From Clostridium psychrophilum (GTDB taxonomy: Bacteria; Bacillota; Clostridia; Clostridiales; Clostridiaceae): a DNA stretch of 57,578 nt. The notes below the pieces were generated by a model, which was not told the DNA's origin, did no database searches, and saw nothing but the letters and a program-made list of their open reading frames with translations. Positions 45,726 through 54,867 of the stretch are shown in pieces; within the stretch, counting starts at the first letter, position 1; every line of letters starts with the position of its first letter. The position numbers and the translations under genes were made by a program. The stretch lies in the NCBI RefSeq assembly GCF_018861705.1, contig NZ_JAHLEC010000013.1:1-57578 (forward strand), in the 5' to 3' direction.

Positions 45726-46086
45726 CAAAAAATAAACAATAATACTACAACTGTTAAATTTCATGTTATTGTAGTATTATATAATTATAAATAGCCATTA
45801 TTACACCTATATAATATCATTTATTACTAAATAATAAAAAACAGTAGCTTATAAATGTGCCTATTTAAATTATCATAAGCAAATAATCTAGAACAAAGAA
45901 ATTATCAACTACTATATATGTTCTAGTTAATCTTGTTATAATTACAAAAGAAAGAATCTCAAGAGATTGCAACAAATTTTTTCATGAAGAATTTGGAGCT
46001 TAAGCAAAACTCTTTTTACAGGTTAATCGAGAAAGTCTTTATAAAAAGACTTTCTTTAATACTCAAAGATACAAAAGGAGAATTAT
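45726..46086 (+). other. Intergenic region with two hairpins
   Basis: A 12-bp hairpin (45739-45750 with 45769-45780) 14 bases after the phosphohexomutase stop may act as its terminator, though the T-run is poor. A 10-bp hairpin, GAAAGTCTTT-ATAA-AAAGACTTTC (46031-46054), lies about 30 bases before the next small gene and may be a leader terminator. No other gene is supported. Confidence 0.5.
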
Positions 46087-46281
46087 ATGAGAAAATATTT
46101 ATATTGGGCATTTAGAATTTTGTGGTTGTTTTTATCAATATTTATTACACGTGGTATTAAAACTGATAGCGCTTTTGGCATGGTAATCTTTATTCTAATA
46201 CTGTTACCACTATTATTTTTAGGTAAATTAATAGCTGATAAATTTATAAAAATTAAAAAGGATAACAAGTGTAAGAAATAA
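46087..46281 (+). CDS. Small membrane protein of unknown function (64 aa)
   Basis: Two hydrophobic segments (about residues 5-21 and 29-50) with a lysine-rich C-terminus (KFIKIKKDNKCKK). An AAAAGGAG box sits 6-7 bases before the ATG. I do not recognise the family. The hairpin upstream suggests it is a separate transcription unit. Confidence 0.5.
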   Translation: MRKYLYWAFRILWLFLSIFITRGIKTDSAFGMVIFILILLPLLFLGKLIADKFIKIKKDNKCKK

Positions 46282-46502
46282 AAAAATATGAAAGGATATT
46301 TATCAAAAATGCCACTTTATTATTATAGTTTTCCAACTTTTCAAGTTGTTTTTCAGTACATCACAGGAATGCTACCATTACCCAATATAACAATAATATA
46401 ACCTTTACGAAAAACAAGAAAGACATAATAGGAATAATGGATAACTTTTACATTTCAAAGAAGATATATAATTATACATAAAATGTACACTTTAGAAAAT
46501 AG

Positions 46503-46667
46503 CATCAAGTTAACTCAAAAATATTTGATATAACCGTTAGAGCAGTACAAAAACAATTGCAGAATATAAGCACACATAGTTTAATAAAGTATTTTGATAC
46601 ACAGGTATATACAAATAGCAACTATTATGTAGCATTAGAGAATGCGGCAATTAAACTTAATTATTAG
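46503..46667 (+). pseudogene. Possible remnant of an unidentified gene
   Basis: An open frame bounded by stop codons, with no start and no ribosome binding site, but protein-like composition (for example YYVALENAAIKLNY at the end). A 12-bp terminator hairpin lies 63 bases downstream. It may be the 3' end of a gene whose front has decayed. No family could be assigned. Confidence 0.3.
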
Positions 46668-46729
46668 CATAATGAAGATAAACGCTTAACCCATAACCAA
46701 AGTATTATATAGAGTATATGGGGAAATAC

Positions 46730-46765
46730 AAAAGACTATACAGTTTTAATTCCGTATAGTCTTTT
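46730..46765. terminator. Terminator-like hairpin
   Basis: A perfect 12-bp stem AAAAGACTATAC/GTATAGTCTTTT with a 12-base loop is flanked by A and T runs. It could serve the decayed plus-strand frame or the minus-strand hypothetical gene at 46942. Confidence 0.7.
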
Positions 46766-46941
46766 TATCTTATATTAAATTAATGAGTCTATTTCTCTAT
46801 CACGATTATCCATTAAATTGATTATTTTATTACAATCATCTAATATTGTTTGACTCATTAATTCCATTTTTTAATACTATCACGGTAACTACGTATCATT
46901 ATTACTAATCCAAACCTATTCAAAAATGCACTTTATATGGG

Positions 46942-47400
46942 CTAATTTTGCGATAATAAATTGAGCTTATTTTCACAAGTATTAAGTAAATCTATATTTA
47001 TGTCTATATTAAACTCTTCCAGAATTGTTTGAATATATTCTAATTCGGTTTTTAATGAATGCGAGATATATTCAAACAGATTATCATCTATTGTCTTAAA
47101 ACGTGCATCCCAACACTCATCTTTATTGTCTAAGAATCCTTCTGCAATACTTAACAATTCTTCTTTACTACTTTTCTGAAGTTCCTTATTTGAAATATAT
47201 ATCACTTTGACAGAATTATTTCTTCCGAAATCATCTTTATCCTCTACGTCTTCAAGATACTCAAAATATTCTAATGTGTTTGATCTTTTTAAATCTATAA
47301 GTAACATATAACTAATAGGCAACTCCAAATGTCCCTCTGTAATTCTAAAGATTTCTATATTTCTTAGTTTTAAGTCTCTTGAAATTCTTAATTGCTCCAC
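46942..47400 (-). CDS. Hypothetical protein (152 aa)
   Basis: An acidic, soluble protein with no signal peptide or membrane segment and many charged helices (NKELQKSSKEELLSIAEGFLDNKDECWDARF; TELEYIQTILEEFNIDINIDLL). The start is GTG, 7 bases after GGGGG. No domain is recognised. It is monocistronic, with unrelated neighbours. Confidence 0.6.
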   Translation of the reverse strand: MEQLRISRDLKLRNIEIFRITEGHLELPISYMLLIDLKRSNTLEYFEYLEDVEDKDDFGRNNSVKVIYISNKELQKSSKEELLSIAEGFLDNKDECWDARFKTIDDNLFEYISHSLKTELEYIQTILEEFNIDINIDLLNTCENKLNLLSQN

Positions 47401-47669
47401 TACAATACCCCCTATAACATATTTAATACTTTATACATATATGCAATAAGCCACCATATAATTACTATTTTATCTATTTGTTGTTAAACCATGACTTTTG
47501 CCAAGGTTAAACCAATAATATCTCAGAACAAGTACCATAAATGCTATATTAAAGTTGTTTAGATTAATTTTAGTCTTTATATACTATAAATATATTTCTA
47601 TTATTATTTGATTTAAACCCTGCTAAATACTTTAGCAAATTCTCTATGAATATTGCTCCATTAAATATA
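47401..47669. other. Intergenic region upstream of the 152-aa gene
   Basis: AT-rich, with no gene or hairpin recognised. It should contain the promoter of the 152-aa hypothetical gene on the minus strand. Confidence 0.35.
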
Positions 47670-47675
47670 AAAAAG

Positions 47676-47702
47676 AGGGTATATCCGCCATGGATATGCC
47701 CT
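47676..47702 (-). terminator. Terminator of the rex-hypothetical unit
   Basis: An 11-bp stem with one G-T pair and a 5-base loop is followed on the minus strand by TCTTTTTTATATT, about 80 bases after the 168-aa gene. Confidence 0.75.
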
Positions 47703-47783
47703 TGTATCAACGTATGAAATATTATCTTGAATTGCTTAGATTACCTAGTCACATGAATATAGCTATTAGCAATCATTGAAACT

Positions 47784-48290
47784 TTAGCAGTTAAGAGCAG
47801 GACATTTAAGCCTACTTCCCAATCTTTCTATTTTTTCTTCACTTAAGTCATTAGCAACAATACTTTTCCATTTAAAATATTCATTTTTCGCAACATTTTT
47901 TTCTGCATTACTTACTAAATCCTTATATTCGTTGGAATGTAATTTTTGTGATTTTTCCTCATGATTTTTATCTATTTTGTTGGGCATTTGTATTTTATCT
48001 AATGTAGAATCAATCTTGATATCTAAAAATTTAGTAACAGAATTAATTAAACTTGTTACCAAAAATGTCTCACGCACCCTCTGTTTCTTTATAAGGTACA
48101 TACTCCTATTTTCTATGTCTTTAAGCCTTTCCTGGTTTGTAGCACTGCATGAAAATTCTAGTGGATCATCACATAACTCACAATTAATGAAGTGTAGTAG
48201 TGAGTTAAACGGAGTACCTCCAATTTCACCTGTAACCTTATCCCATTCTTTAAGTGCACTTGTGAAACATTGTACAGCTGATTTTTCCAT
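47784..48290 (-). CDS. Hypothetical protein downstream of rex (168 aa)
   Basis: Soluble protein with a cysteine-containing front (HFINCELCDDPLEFSCSATNQERLKDIENRSMYLIKKQRV) and a charged, helical C-terminal half rich in Lys, Glu and Asn. The two CxxC-spaced cysteines (CELC) and terminal CPALNC could bind a metal, but nothing proves it. The ATG at 48290 follows AAAGGTGG by 7 bases. It starts 26 bases after rex and probably shares its transcript. Confidence 0.55.
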   Translation of the reverse strand: MEKSAVQCFTSALKEWDKVTGEIGGTPFNSLLHFINCELCDDPLEFSCSATNQERLKDIENRSMYLIKKQRVRETFLVTSLINSVTKFLDIKIDSTLDKIQMPNKIDKNHEEKSQKLHSNEYKDLVSNAEKNVAKNEYFKWKSIVANDLSEEKIERLGSRLKCPALNC

Positions 48291-48316
48291 TTTGTTACCA
48301 CCTTTCAAATCTGATT

Positions 48317-48964
48317 TTATCTTTTTCCAACTAACTTACTGTCATTCATTAAACAACTAAGTGTTAACAAGCTATCATTTAAATTTATATTTTCTAAAAT
48401 TATTTCTTGTGGTACATTTATATCCACAGGTGTAATATTACATATGTATTTAACTCCATTTTCTACCATCATGTCAGTGACCGTTTGTGCATATTTTTTT
48501 GATATACAAATTATCCCGATATCTGTTGGTGTTACTTTTAAGAAACTTACTAATTTATCTATTTCTATTACTTCTATATCTTGAATTGTTGATCCTATAA
48601 GGTTTGGATCAGTATCAAAAATACCAACCAATTTAAAATTTAATTGTTGAGATCTAGTATATTTAGCAATAGCTTTTCCAATATTCTTTGCACCTATTAT
48701 GATCATATTATGTTCTTTAAATAGTCCTAATATCCCACTAATTTCAATAAACAATTCTTTAACGTTATAACCTATTCTCGGTGTCCCAAATTCACCAAAA
48801 TAACTTAGATCTCGTCTTATTTGACTAGCTGTAAAACCAATTTTATCCCCTAATTTTCTTGAAGATATTGTAACCACATCATTAATTATAAATTTTCTCA
48901 AATATCTATGGTATTTAGGTAGTCTTCGAATAACCGTAATTGGTATAGTTTTTTGAATTTCCAC
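48317..48964 (-). CDS. rex: Redox-sensing transcriptional repressor Rex
   Basis: 215 aa from a GTG start at 48964 with AAAGGAGAG upstream; longer starts lack a box. The winged helix includes IPITVIRRLPKYHRYL and SSRKLGDKIGFTASQIRRDLSYFGEFG. A Rossmann NAD(H)-binding domain follows. The dinucleotide loop, usually GxGNLG in Rex, reads GAKNIG here, replacing the second glycine with lysine. Rex represses fermentation genes when NADH is low relative to NAD. A Rex-type operator lies upstream of the neighbouring adhE. Confidence 0.92.
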   Translation of the reverse strand: MEIQKTIPITVIRRLPKYHRYLRKFIINDVVTISSRKLGDKIGFTASQIRRDLSYFGEFGTPRIGYNVKELFIEISGILGLFKEHNMIIIGAKNIGKAIAKYTRSQQLNFKLVGIFDTDPNLIGSTIQDIEVIEIDKLVSFLKVTPTDIGIICISKKYAQTVTDMMVENGVKYICNITPVDINVPQEIILENINLNDSLLTLSCLMNDSKLVGKR

Positions 48965-49095
48965 AATTAACTCTCCTTTGCAAATATTCATAATTTTAGA
49001 CAAAATAGTAAAAATATTGGTATACTTAGGGCAAGATACAGAGGTGGGTTTTCAAGATAGATTAGAATTACACAACCTTCTTATATAAGAAAACA

Positions 49096-49137
49096 AAAAG
49101 GTTACTTAAAGGTTATAAAAATCTTTAGTAGCCTTTT
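49096..49137 (-). terminator. adhE terminator
   Basis: An imperfect stem (AAAAGGTTACTTAAAGGTT with AATCTTTAGTAGCCTTTT) with a short loop lies 33 bases after the adhE stop and is followed by TTTTTGTTTTC on the minus strand. Confidence 0.65.
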
Positions 49138-49169
49138 CATCATTATACAAGTTTTAACTTGTATATAAA

Positions 49170-51782
49170 TTACTTTTCATTTTGATTTACTTGTGGTTTA
49201 ATTTCACCAAAAGCATTTATATACATCTGTTTTATTTCGCTTATCATAGGATATCTAGGATTAGCAACAGTACATTGATCATCAAACGCTTTCTCAGACA
49301 TATCATCCAATGTTAAATAGAAATCTTCTTTTTTAACTCCAGCATCTTTTATCGTCAACGGAATATTTAGTTCTTTCTTTAAATCAGTAATTGATTTTAT
49401 TAATAAACCTACTTTTTCATCATCTGTATTCCCACCTAAATTTAAATAATTAGCAATACAAGCATATCTTTCTTTTGAATCTGGGTATTTATTTTGTGGG
49501 AATGCAGCTTGTCTTACTGGAATATCTACTGCATTAAATTTAATTACTTCCTCAAGCAATACAGCAATAGCAATACCGTGAGGCATATGGTGTTGTGCTC
49601 CTAATTTGTGCGCCATTGAATGATTTACTCCTAAAAATGCATTTCCAAATGCCATACCTGCTATTGTAGATGCATGTGCCATTTTCTCTCTGGCGAGTAT
49701 ATTAGTAGTTCCTTCACTATATGCTGTTGGTAAATATTCAAATATCATTTTTATTGCTTGAAGTGCTAATCCATCTGTATAATCAGTAGCCATTACAGAT
49801 GCATAGGCTTCAATAGCATGACTTAATGCATCTATTCCTGTAGCTGCAGTTAGCCCTTTTGGCATATTCATCATAAATTCTGCATCTATAATTGCCATAT
49901 TAGGTGTTAATTCATAATCTGAAAGTGGATATTTCATTCCTGTTTTCTCATCTGTTATAACTGCAAATGGTGTTACTTCTGAACCAGTACCTGCAGTTGT
50001 TGGTATCGCTACTAACATAGCCTTAATTCCAAGCTTTGGAAAATGATGTATTCTCTTTCTTATATCCATAAATTTCATTGCAAGCTCATTGAACTTTTCT
50101 TCTGGATGTTCATATAACACTTGCATGATTTTAGCTGCATCCATAGCAGATCCTCCACCAGTTGTTATTATAGTATCCGGCTGAAAATCAAGCATTTGTC
50201 TAGCCCCTTCATAAGCACATCCAAGTGTAGGATCCGACTGAACATCTGAGAACACCTTAAAGCTTATACCTATCTTTTCAAGAACTTTTGTTATTTTGTC
50301 TGCATATCCTAATTCATAAAGCATTTTATCAGTTACAATAAATGCTCTCTTCTTACCCATATTCTTTAATTCCTTAAGTGCAGATTCCAAACACCCATAT
50401 TTGAAGTATATTTTTTCTGGTACTTTAAACCAAAGCATATTTTCCCTTCTCTCTGCTACTGTTTTTATGTTTAACAAATGTTTAGGTTCTACATTTTCTG
50501 ACACTGAATTTCCGCCCCAAAATCCACAACCTAGGGTAAATGAAGGTGCTATCTTAAAGTTGAATAAATCACCACTAGCCCCTTGAGCTGAAGGCATATT
50601 TATAAAAGTTCTTACAGTCTTCATTTTAGAACTGAATTTTTCTACTTTCTCTTTTTCCTTCATAGAATCTATATACAATGAAGATGTATGTCCCATGCCA
50701 CCTAATTCAATTAGTCTTTCTGCTTTTTCTAAAGCCTCATCAAAACTTTTTACTTTATACATAGCTAATACTGTTGATAATTTTTCACGTGAAAATAGTT
50801 CATCTAGTTCAACTGATTCAACTTCTCCTATAAGTACCTTTGTCCATTCTGGTACATTAACCTCTGCTAACTTGGCTATGTCACAAGCAGATTTTCCAAC
50901 TATACTTGGACTAATCCTATTATTTTTAAACATAACCTTTTTAACCTTATCTATTTCATCCTGATTTAATATGTATGCTCCTCTTTTAATAAGTTCATTT
51001 TTTACTTTACTATATATTGAATCTAACACTATTATAGCTTGCTCTGAAGCACATATTGTACCATTGTCATATGTCTTGGATAGTATTATTGAACTTACAG
51101 CCATTTCTATATCTGCACTTTCATCAATTATTGCTGGTGTATTTCCTGGTCCAACACCAATAGCTGGTTTTCCTGATGAATAGGCTGATTTAACCATTCC
51201 TGGGCCTCCGGTAGCAAGTATCACATCAGCTTCACTCATAAGTATTTGTGAAAGTTCTATAGAAGGCTCATCTATCCAACCTATTATTTCCTCTGGTGCT
51301 CCTGCCTTAACTGCAGCATCCAAAAGCAATTTTGCTGTTGCTATTGTTGATTTTTTTGCTCTTGGATGAGGAGAAAATATTATGCCATTTCTTGTTTTTA
51401 AACATATCAATGATTTAAAAATTACTGTTGATGTAGGGTTTGTAGTTGGTACTATACCTGCTACAACACCTATTGGTTCTGCAATTTTAGTTATACCATA
51501 AGTTTCATCTCTTTCGATAACACCACACGTTTTTTCATCTTTATATTTATTGTAGATATATTCTGCTGCAAAATGATTTTTGATTACCTTATCTTCTAGT
51601 AATCCCATACCAGTTTCTTCTATTGCCATTTTAGAGAGGGATATTCTAGCCTCTAATGCTACCATTGCTACTTTTTTGAAAATCTCATCTACTTGAGCTT
51701 GAGTATAAGTTGAAAACTTTTTTTGAGCTTCTTTTACACTTTTAAGTTTCATATTTAATTCTTCTACGTTTGTTAATTTCAT
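49170..51782 (-). CDS. adhE: Bifunctional acetaldehyde-CoA/alcohol dehydrogenase
   Basis: 870 aa, the normal length. Residues 1-440 are an acetylating aldehyde dehydrogenase with catalytic Cys in NGTICASEQAI. Residues about 455-870 are an iron-dependent alcohol dehydrogenase with GGGSAMDAAKIM, the metal histidines in NHSMAHKLGAQHHMPHG and TTAGTGSEVTPFAV. It reduces acetyl-CoA to ethanol with two NADH and forms spirosomes in other species. AAAGGAG precedes the ATG. A Rex operator upstream indicates NADH-controlled expression. Confidence 0.97.
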   Translation of the reverse strand: MKLTNVEELNMKLKSVKEAQKKFSTYTQAQVDEIFKKVAMVALEARISLSKMAIEETGMGLLEDKVIKNHFAAEYIYNKYKDEKTCGVIERDETYGITKIAEPIGVVAGIVPTTNPTSTVIFKSLICLKTRNGIIFSPHPRAKKSTIATAKLLLDAAVKAGAPEEIIGWIDEPSIELSQILMSEADVILATGGPGMVKSAYSSGKPAIGVGPGNTPAIIDESADIEMAVSSIILSKTYDNGTICASEQAIIVLDSIYSKVKNELIKRGAYILNQDEIDKVKKVMFKNNRISPSIVGKSACDIAKLAEVNVPEWTKVLIGEVESVELDELFSREKLSTVLAMYKVKSFDEALEKAERLIELGGMGHTSSLYIDSMKEKEKVEKFSSKMKTVRTFINMPSAQGASGDLFNFKIAPSFTLGCGFWGGNSVSENVEPKHLLNIKTVAERRENMLWFKVPEKIYFKYGCLESALKELKNMGKKRAFIVTDKMLYELGYADKITKVLEKIGISFKVFSDVQSDPTLGCAYEGARQMLDFQPDTIITTGGGSAMDAAKIMQVLYEHPEEKFNELAMKFMDIRKRIHHFPKLGIKAMLVAIPTTAGTGSEVTPFAVITDEKTGMKYPLSDYELTPNMAIIDAEFMMNMPKGLTAATGIDALSHAIEAYASVMATDYTDGLALQAIKMIFEYLPTAYSEGTTNILAREKMAHASTIAGMAFGNAFLGVNHSMAHKLGAQHHMPHGIAIAVLLEEVIKFNAVDIPVRQAAFPQNKYPDSKERYACIANYLNLGGNTDDEKVGLLIKSITDLKKELNIPLTIKDAGVKKEDFYLTLDDMSEKAFDDQCTVANPRYPMISEIKQMYINAFGEIKPQVNQNEK

Positions 51783-51997
51783 ATATACATACTCCTTTTT
51801 TGAATTTATATTATTTTAAGTTCAACATATTGATATTTATTTAACACACATATGTATCATATTCAAAGATAAGCTAATGTTATACAGCGATTTTATATAA
51901 TATATTGTGGTTAAATTTTAATTATGCACTAATACTGGTAATATTATAAATTATCACTTATTTAAGTTCTAGGTTAGTATATATCAGTACTATGTGT
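51783..51997. other. adhE leader region
   Basis: AT-rich upstream region of adhE. No ORF or strong hairpin was seen between the gene and the Rex-type operator. Confidence 0.35.
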
Positions 51998-52015
51998 TTG
52001 TCAAACATTTAACAA
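51998..52015. promoter_or_regulatory. Rex operator upstream of adhE
   Basis: TTGTCAAACATTTAACAA matches the Rex consensus TTGTTAA-N4-TTAACAA at 13 of 14 defined positions. It lies 216 bases before adhE, which implies a long leader or a distal site. Confidence 0.75.
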
Positions 52016-52661
52016 TCATTTTCTACGACATTTACGTTTACATTTATATTTATTTTAGCCTAAATAATAGATGTTGAACTAAATGTTGATTTTTTAAATT
52101 TCAATGTAATTGGTTAATGATCCTATTACGCATTCAGTTTTTTGTATGCCTGTTATTAGCAAGACCTAATACTCCTTCCAATGGCAGATACGCTGAACAT
52201 ATAACAGTTGCTGAAGATTTAGTTGTGAAAATACAAGCGAATATTAGATTTGACAAAACAGTCTCAGTTCCTCTTGCTGGTACAAGTTGTATTTGGGGTT
52301 TAGTTATTTAAATAGCTAAAAGTTTTGGCGATACACCTTCCCTTTTGTAATTATTTTGCCTTTGCCACAGCAAGAACAAATATTTATATCTGCTTCTATC
52401 AGCTTAACCTGTAAATTTTATTTTTAATTTGTACTAATGCTATGCTCTAGTGTTAGTCATTGAAAAATTATAAATGAACATTAAAAACATATAAGTTTGA
52501 GTAGAAATATTACAAATAATGTGATATTATGAAGTAAGTTTAGCGGTCTGACCATTAAACTTGCTTCATAACTTGTTAAAAATAAGACTTACAAGTTTAT
52601 ACAAATATTTCTATCTCTGTAGAAAAAAGTTTGAAGTATTCGGAAAAAGGGAGATGAGAAT
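52016..52661. other. Intergenic region with a structured segment
   Basis: No convincing gene. A 12-bp hairpin (GAAGTAAGTTTA, 52531-52542, with 52556-52567) has an inner GGT/ACC pair. It may be the leader of the 40-aa ORF downstream or an operator. A 64-codon open frame at 52117-52311 has no ribosome site and is not called. Confidence 0.45.
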
Positions 52662-52784
52662 ATGAAAGACTCTATATCTGAATTAAAAATAAAAGAAATA
52701 CTAAAAGAAAATAACCACCATAAAGATGAGATAAAAAAATTATTTATAGACAAAGGAATTATACCAAAAGACCATACAACATAA
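52662..52784 (+). CDS. Possible small protein (40 aa)
   Basis: A 40-codon frame starts at ATG with GGGAG 8 bases upstream and encodes a highly charged helical peptide (MKDSISELKIKEILKENN, then HHKDEIKKLF) without hydrophobic segment. It is followed 35 bases on by a strong terminator hairpin and preceded by a structured region, so it looks like a complete small transcription unit. Homologues were not checked. Confidence 0.5.
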   Translation: MKDSISELKIKEILKENNHHKDEIKKLFIDKGIIPKDHTT

Positions 52785-52818
52785 TAAAGTTGTATATACC
52801 ATGTAGTGATATATGCAA

Positions 52819-52857
52819 AACAAATGTCGTGAAATTATTCATTTCACGACATTTGTT
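52819..52857. terminator. Terminator-like hairpin
   Basis: A perfect 17-bp stem (AACAAATGTCGTGAAAT and complement) with a TATTC loop lies between the 40-aa ORF and the converging sugar porter gene, so it can serve both. Confidence 0.75.
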
Positions 52858-52943
52858 ATAGCACTATATTTAGTTTATAACTCATTGCAACTTCATTATG
52901 TGCAATAAGTCACTATTTAATTGAATATATTTCATCTAGAATT

Positions 52944-54323
52944 CTAGCCACTAATATGTTGCTTATGGTTCTTACTAGCATGTGCCCTAAGTGTAGCTTC
53001 AATCTCTTCAAGAGAACGATTACGTGTTTCAAATACCTTAGAACTAACAAACCATATCGAGACAAAGCAAAGTACACCATAACCTATGAATAAACTACCA
53101 GTCCCAAAGAAATTCAGTAATGGAGGAAATGTTAATGATACAATCATATTAGCACCCCAATTAACTACACTACTGAACGAGTTGCCGAGTCCACGAATAT
53201 TTAGAGGAAATACTTCACCAATCATAACCCACATTACAGGTCCCCAAGTAGCTGAGAAAAATGCAATATAAACTGTTAATGCGATAACACAAATAATTGC
53301 AGCAGTTAATGACCCATGAGAGAACTTCATTGAAACGCTCATAATTAATAATGAAGTTCCCATTCCAATAGCTCCATAAATCAACATCTTTTTACGATCA
53401 ACTTTATCCATGATCAAGACAGCTATAATAGTAACAATAACATTAAAAATTCCAATTCCGATGTGCGCAAGCAAAGCCGCTTGAACCCCAAATCCAACCT
53501 CAGTAAAGATAGTTGGTGCATAGTAAAGAACTGTATTGCAACCCATAACCTGTTGAAAAATAGCTAGTCCAGCACCAATAACCAACGCTGGGTGAACAAA
53601 TTCACCAAATAATTCTTTAATTCCACCACTTTTCATTTCAGCTTGTTTTTTAATCTGCATAAGTTCGCCATTAACAACGCTTTTATTATGTTTATTCATT
53701 TGTTCTAAAATATCTCGAGCTTCATCAATCCTACCATCTTTAACTAAAAAACGAGGACTTTCTGGTATTACAAGACCTCCTAAGAAAAGAATTGCAGCTG
53801 GGATAGCCGCAAATCCAAGCATCCAACGCCAACCACTATACAAACCAGAGAAACTATAGTTAGTTATATAGGCTAATAAAATACCGCTCATTACCATTAA
53901 CTGGAATAAGCTTGACATAGAACCACGTTTATCCGCAGGTGATAATTCAGCTAAGTATGTTGGAATTAAAGCGGAGGAGGCCCCTACTGCCATACCAAGA
54001 ACAATACGTGACAAAATTAATGCCCAAAACCCTGGAGAAAATGCTGATCCAAGTGCACCAGCAAAGAAAATAATTGATGATAATAAAATCAATTTCCTAC
54101 GTCCATACTTGTCAGACATTGGCCCAATAATTGCAGCCCCCAGAACGGCCCCTATTAATACAGCACTAACAACCCAGCCTTGTTGCCATGAATCAAGGTT
54201 CATTTGTTTTTGAATAAACAAAATTGCTCCTGAAATAACTCCAGTATCATAACCAAACAAAAGTCCGCCAAGTGCTCCAAAAACATATATTAAAGAACTA
54301 CTAATTTTCCTTTTTACCCTCAC
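52944..54323 (-). CDS. Sugar-porter family MFS transporter
   Basis: 459-aa, twelve-helix major-facilitator protein of the sugar porter family. GGLLFGYDTGVISGAILFI (helix 1), DKYGRRKLILLSS, PESPRFLVKDGR, QQVMGCNTVLYYAPTIF and DKVDRKKMLIYG are family signatures. It should import a pentose or hexose by cation symport; xylose, arabinose and galactose porters are the nearest types. The GTG start at 54323 is preferred: AGGAG lies 9 bases upstream, whereas the ATG at 54332 is only one base from it. No catabolic genes adjoin it. Confidence 0.87.
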   Translation of the reverse strand: MRVKRKISSSLIYVFGALGGLLFGYDTGVISGAILFIQKQMNLDSWQQGWVVSAVLIGAVLGAAIIGPMSDKYGRRKLILLSSIIFFAGALGSAFSPGFWALILSRIVLGMAVGASSALIPTYLAELSPADKRGSMSSLFQLMVMSGILLAYITNYSFSGLYSGWRWMLGFAAIPAAILFLGGLVIPESPRFLVKDGRIDEARDILEQMNKHNKSVVNGELMQIKKQAEMKSGGIKELFGEFVHPALVIGAGLAIFQQVMGCNTVLYYAPTIFTEVGFGVQAALLAHIGIGIFNVIVTIIAVLIMDKVDRKKMLIYGAIGMGTSLLIMSVSMKFSHGSLTAAIICVIALTVYIAFFSATWGPVMWVMIGEVFPLNIRGLGNSFSSVVNWGANMIVSLTFPPLLNFFGTGSLFIGYGVLCFVSIWFVSSKVFETRNRSLEEIEATLRAHASKNHKQHISG

Positions 54324-54344
54324 TGAAAGCATCTCCTATATTTT

Positions 54345-54612
54345 ATTTAATTTATTCGTAAATTTATTAATGCATGGTTTTGTAAATGTTAAACGATTTC
54401 ATGATTATTAAAAAATTCCGCATAAGTTATTACCATACCCTATTTTATATTTTGTTTACTTGTAGATTTATTAATATATGGTTCTAAAAACGTTAAACGG
54501 TTTCATGGTTATTAAAATTTTTCGTATAAATTATTACCAACTCCTAATTTATATTTTATTTACTTGTAAATTTATTAGCACATTAAACGGTTTCATATTT
54601 ATTAAAAAACCT
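54345..54612 (-). repeat. Threefold imperfect repeat in the sugar-porter leader
   Basis: Three tandem units have motif starts near 54388, 54492 and 54582 (spacing 104 and 90). Each, read toward the gene, carries ATGAAACCGTTTAA (one copy has ATGAAATCGTTTAA), an AATAAATTTAC segment and an AAAATATA-(AAT)-AGG ribosome-site-like end. Only the last one is joined to the coding region. The CG-centred motif is reminiscent of LacI-family or CcpA sites. Confidence 0.75.
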
Positions 54613-54634
54613 CATGAGTTGTTTTAATAAATTT

Positions 54635-54663
54635 AGTATACCACTTCAAAAATACTTTTTCAA
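54635..54663 (-). promoter_or_regulatory. Promoter of the sugar porter gene
   Basis: On the minus strand TTGAAA (54658-54663) and TATACT (54635-54640) are 17 bases apart. Transcription would start upstream of all three leader repeats. Confidence 0.65.
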
Positions 54664-54688
54664 TGCATTTTAAAAAGTATTTTTGAAG
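54644..54688. promoter_or_regulatory. 17-bp inverted repeat over the sugar-porter promoter
   Basis: CTTCAAAAATACTTTTT and its exact complement are separated by 11 bases. One arm fills the -35/-10 spacer, the other lies just upstream of -35, and the loop holds half the -35 box. Position and symmetry suggest a repressor operator rather than a terminator. Confidence 0.6.
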
Positions 54689-54820
54689 AAAAATTATATA
54701 TTCAAATCCATCCCTGTGTTAAAACTATTGATAATACCCTGTTTCCCTTTAATTATAATTAGAGCTTTATATAATAAATATTTGTGTTAATAATCATTTA
54801 GCCATGTTACCAGTCTTTTG

Positions 54821-54849
54821 TTGAATGCTTGAATTATTTTTGTTATAAT
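54821..54849 (+). promoter_or_regulatory. Promoter of the TetR-family gene
   Basis: TTGAAT and a perfect TATAAT have 17-base spacing, 77 bases before the ATG. Confidence 0.65.
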
Positions 54850-54867
54850 AAAATTAGTAAAACATTG

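Larger units (their letters stand above)
46282..46941. other. Gene-poor stretch with a possible gene remnant
   Basis: 660 bases without an intact gene. One plus-strand open frame (46503-46667, 54 codons, no start) reads like protein: SKIFDITVRAVQKQLQ, then a KYFDTQVY segment, ending ENAAIKLNY. It may be the tail of a decayed gene. A terminator-like hairpin follows at 46730-46765. The family is not recognised. Confidence 0.4.

Noticed and set aside
50401-51183. Several open frames antisense to adhE, and similar ones antisense to ulaG, pepT and cysK
   Set aside because: They lie in other frames of well-supported genes, lack ribosome sites and show no protein-like features.
52117-52311. 64-aa open frame upstream of the 40-aa ORF
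   Set aside because: No ribosome site, odd composition and no recognised family; possibly a chance frame or old remnant.
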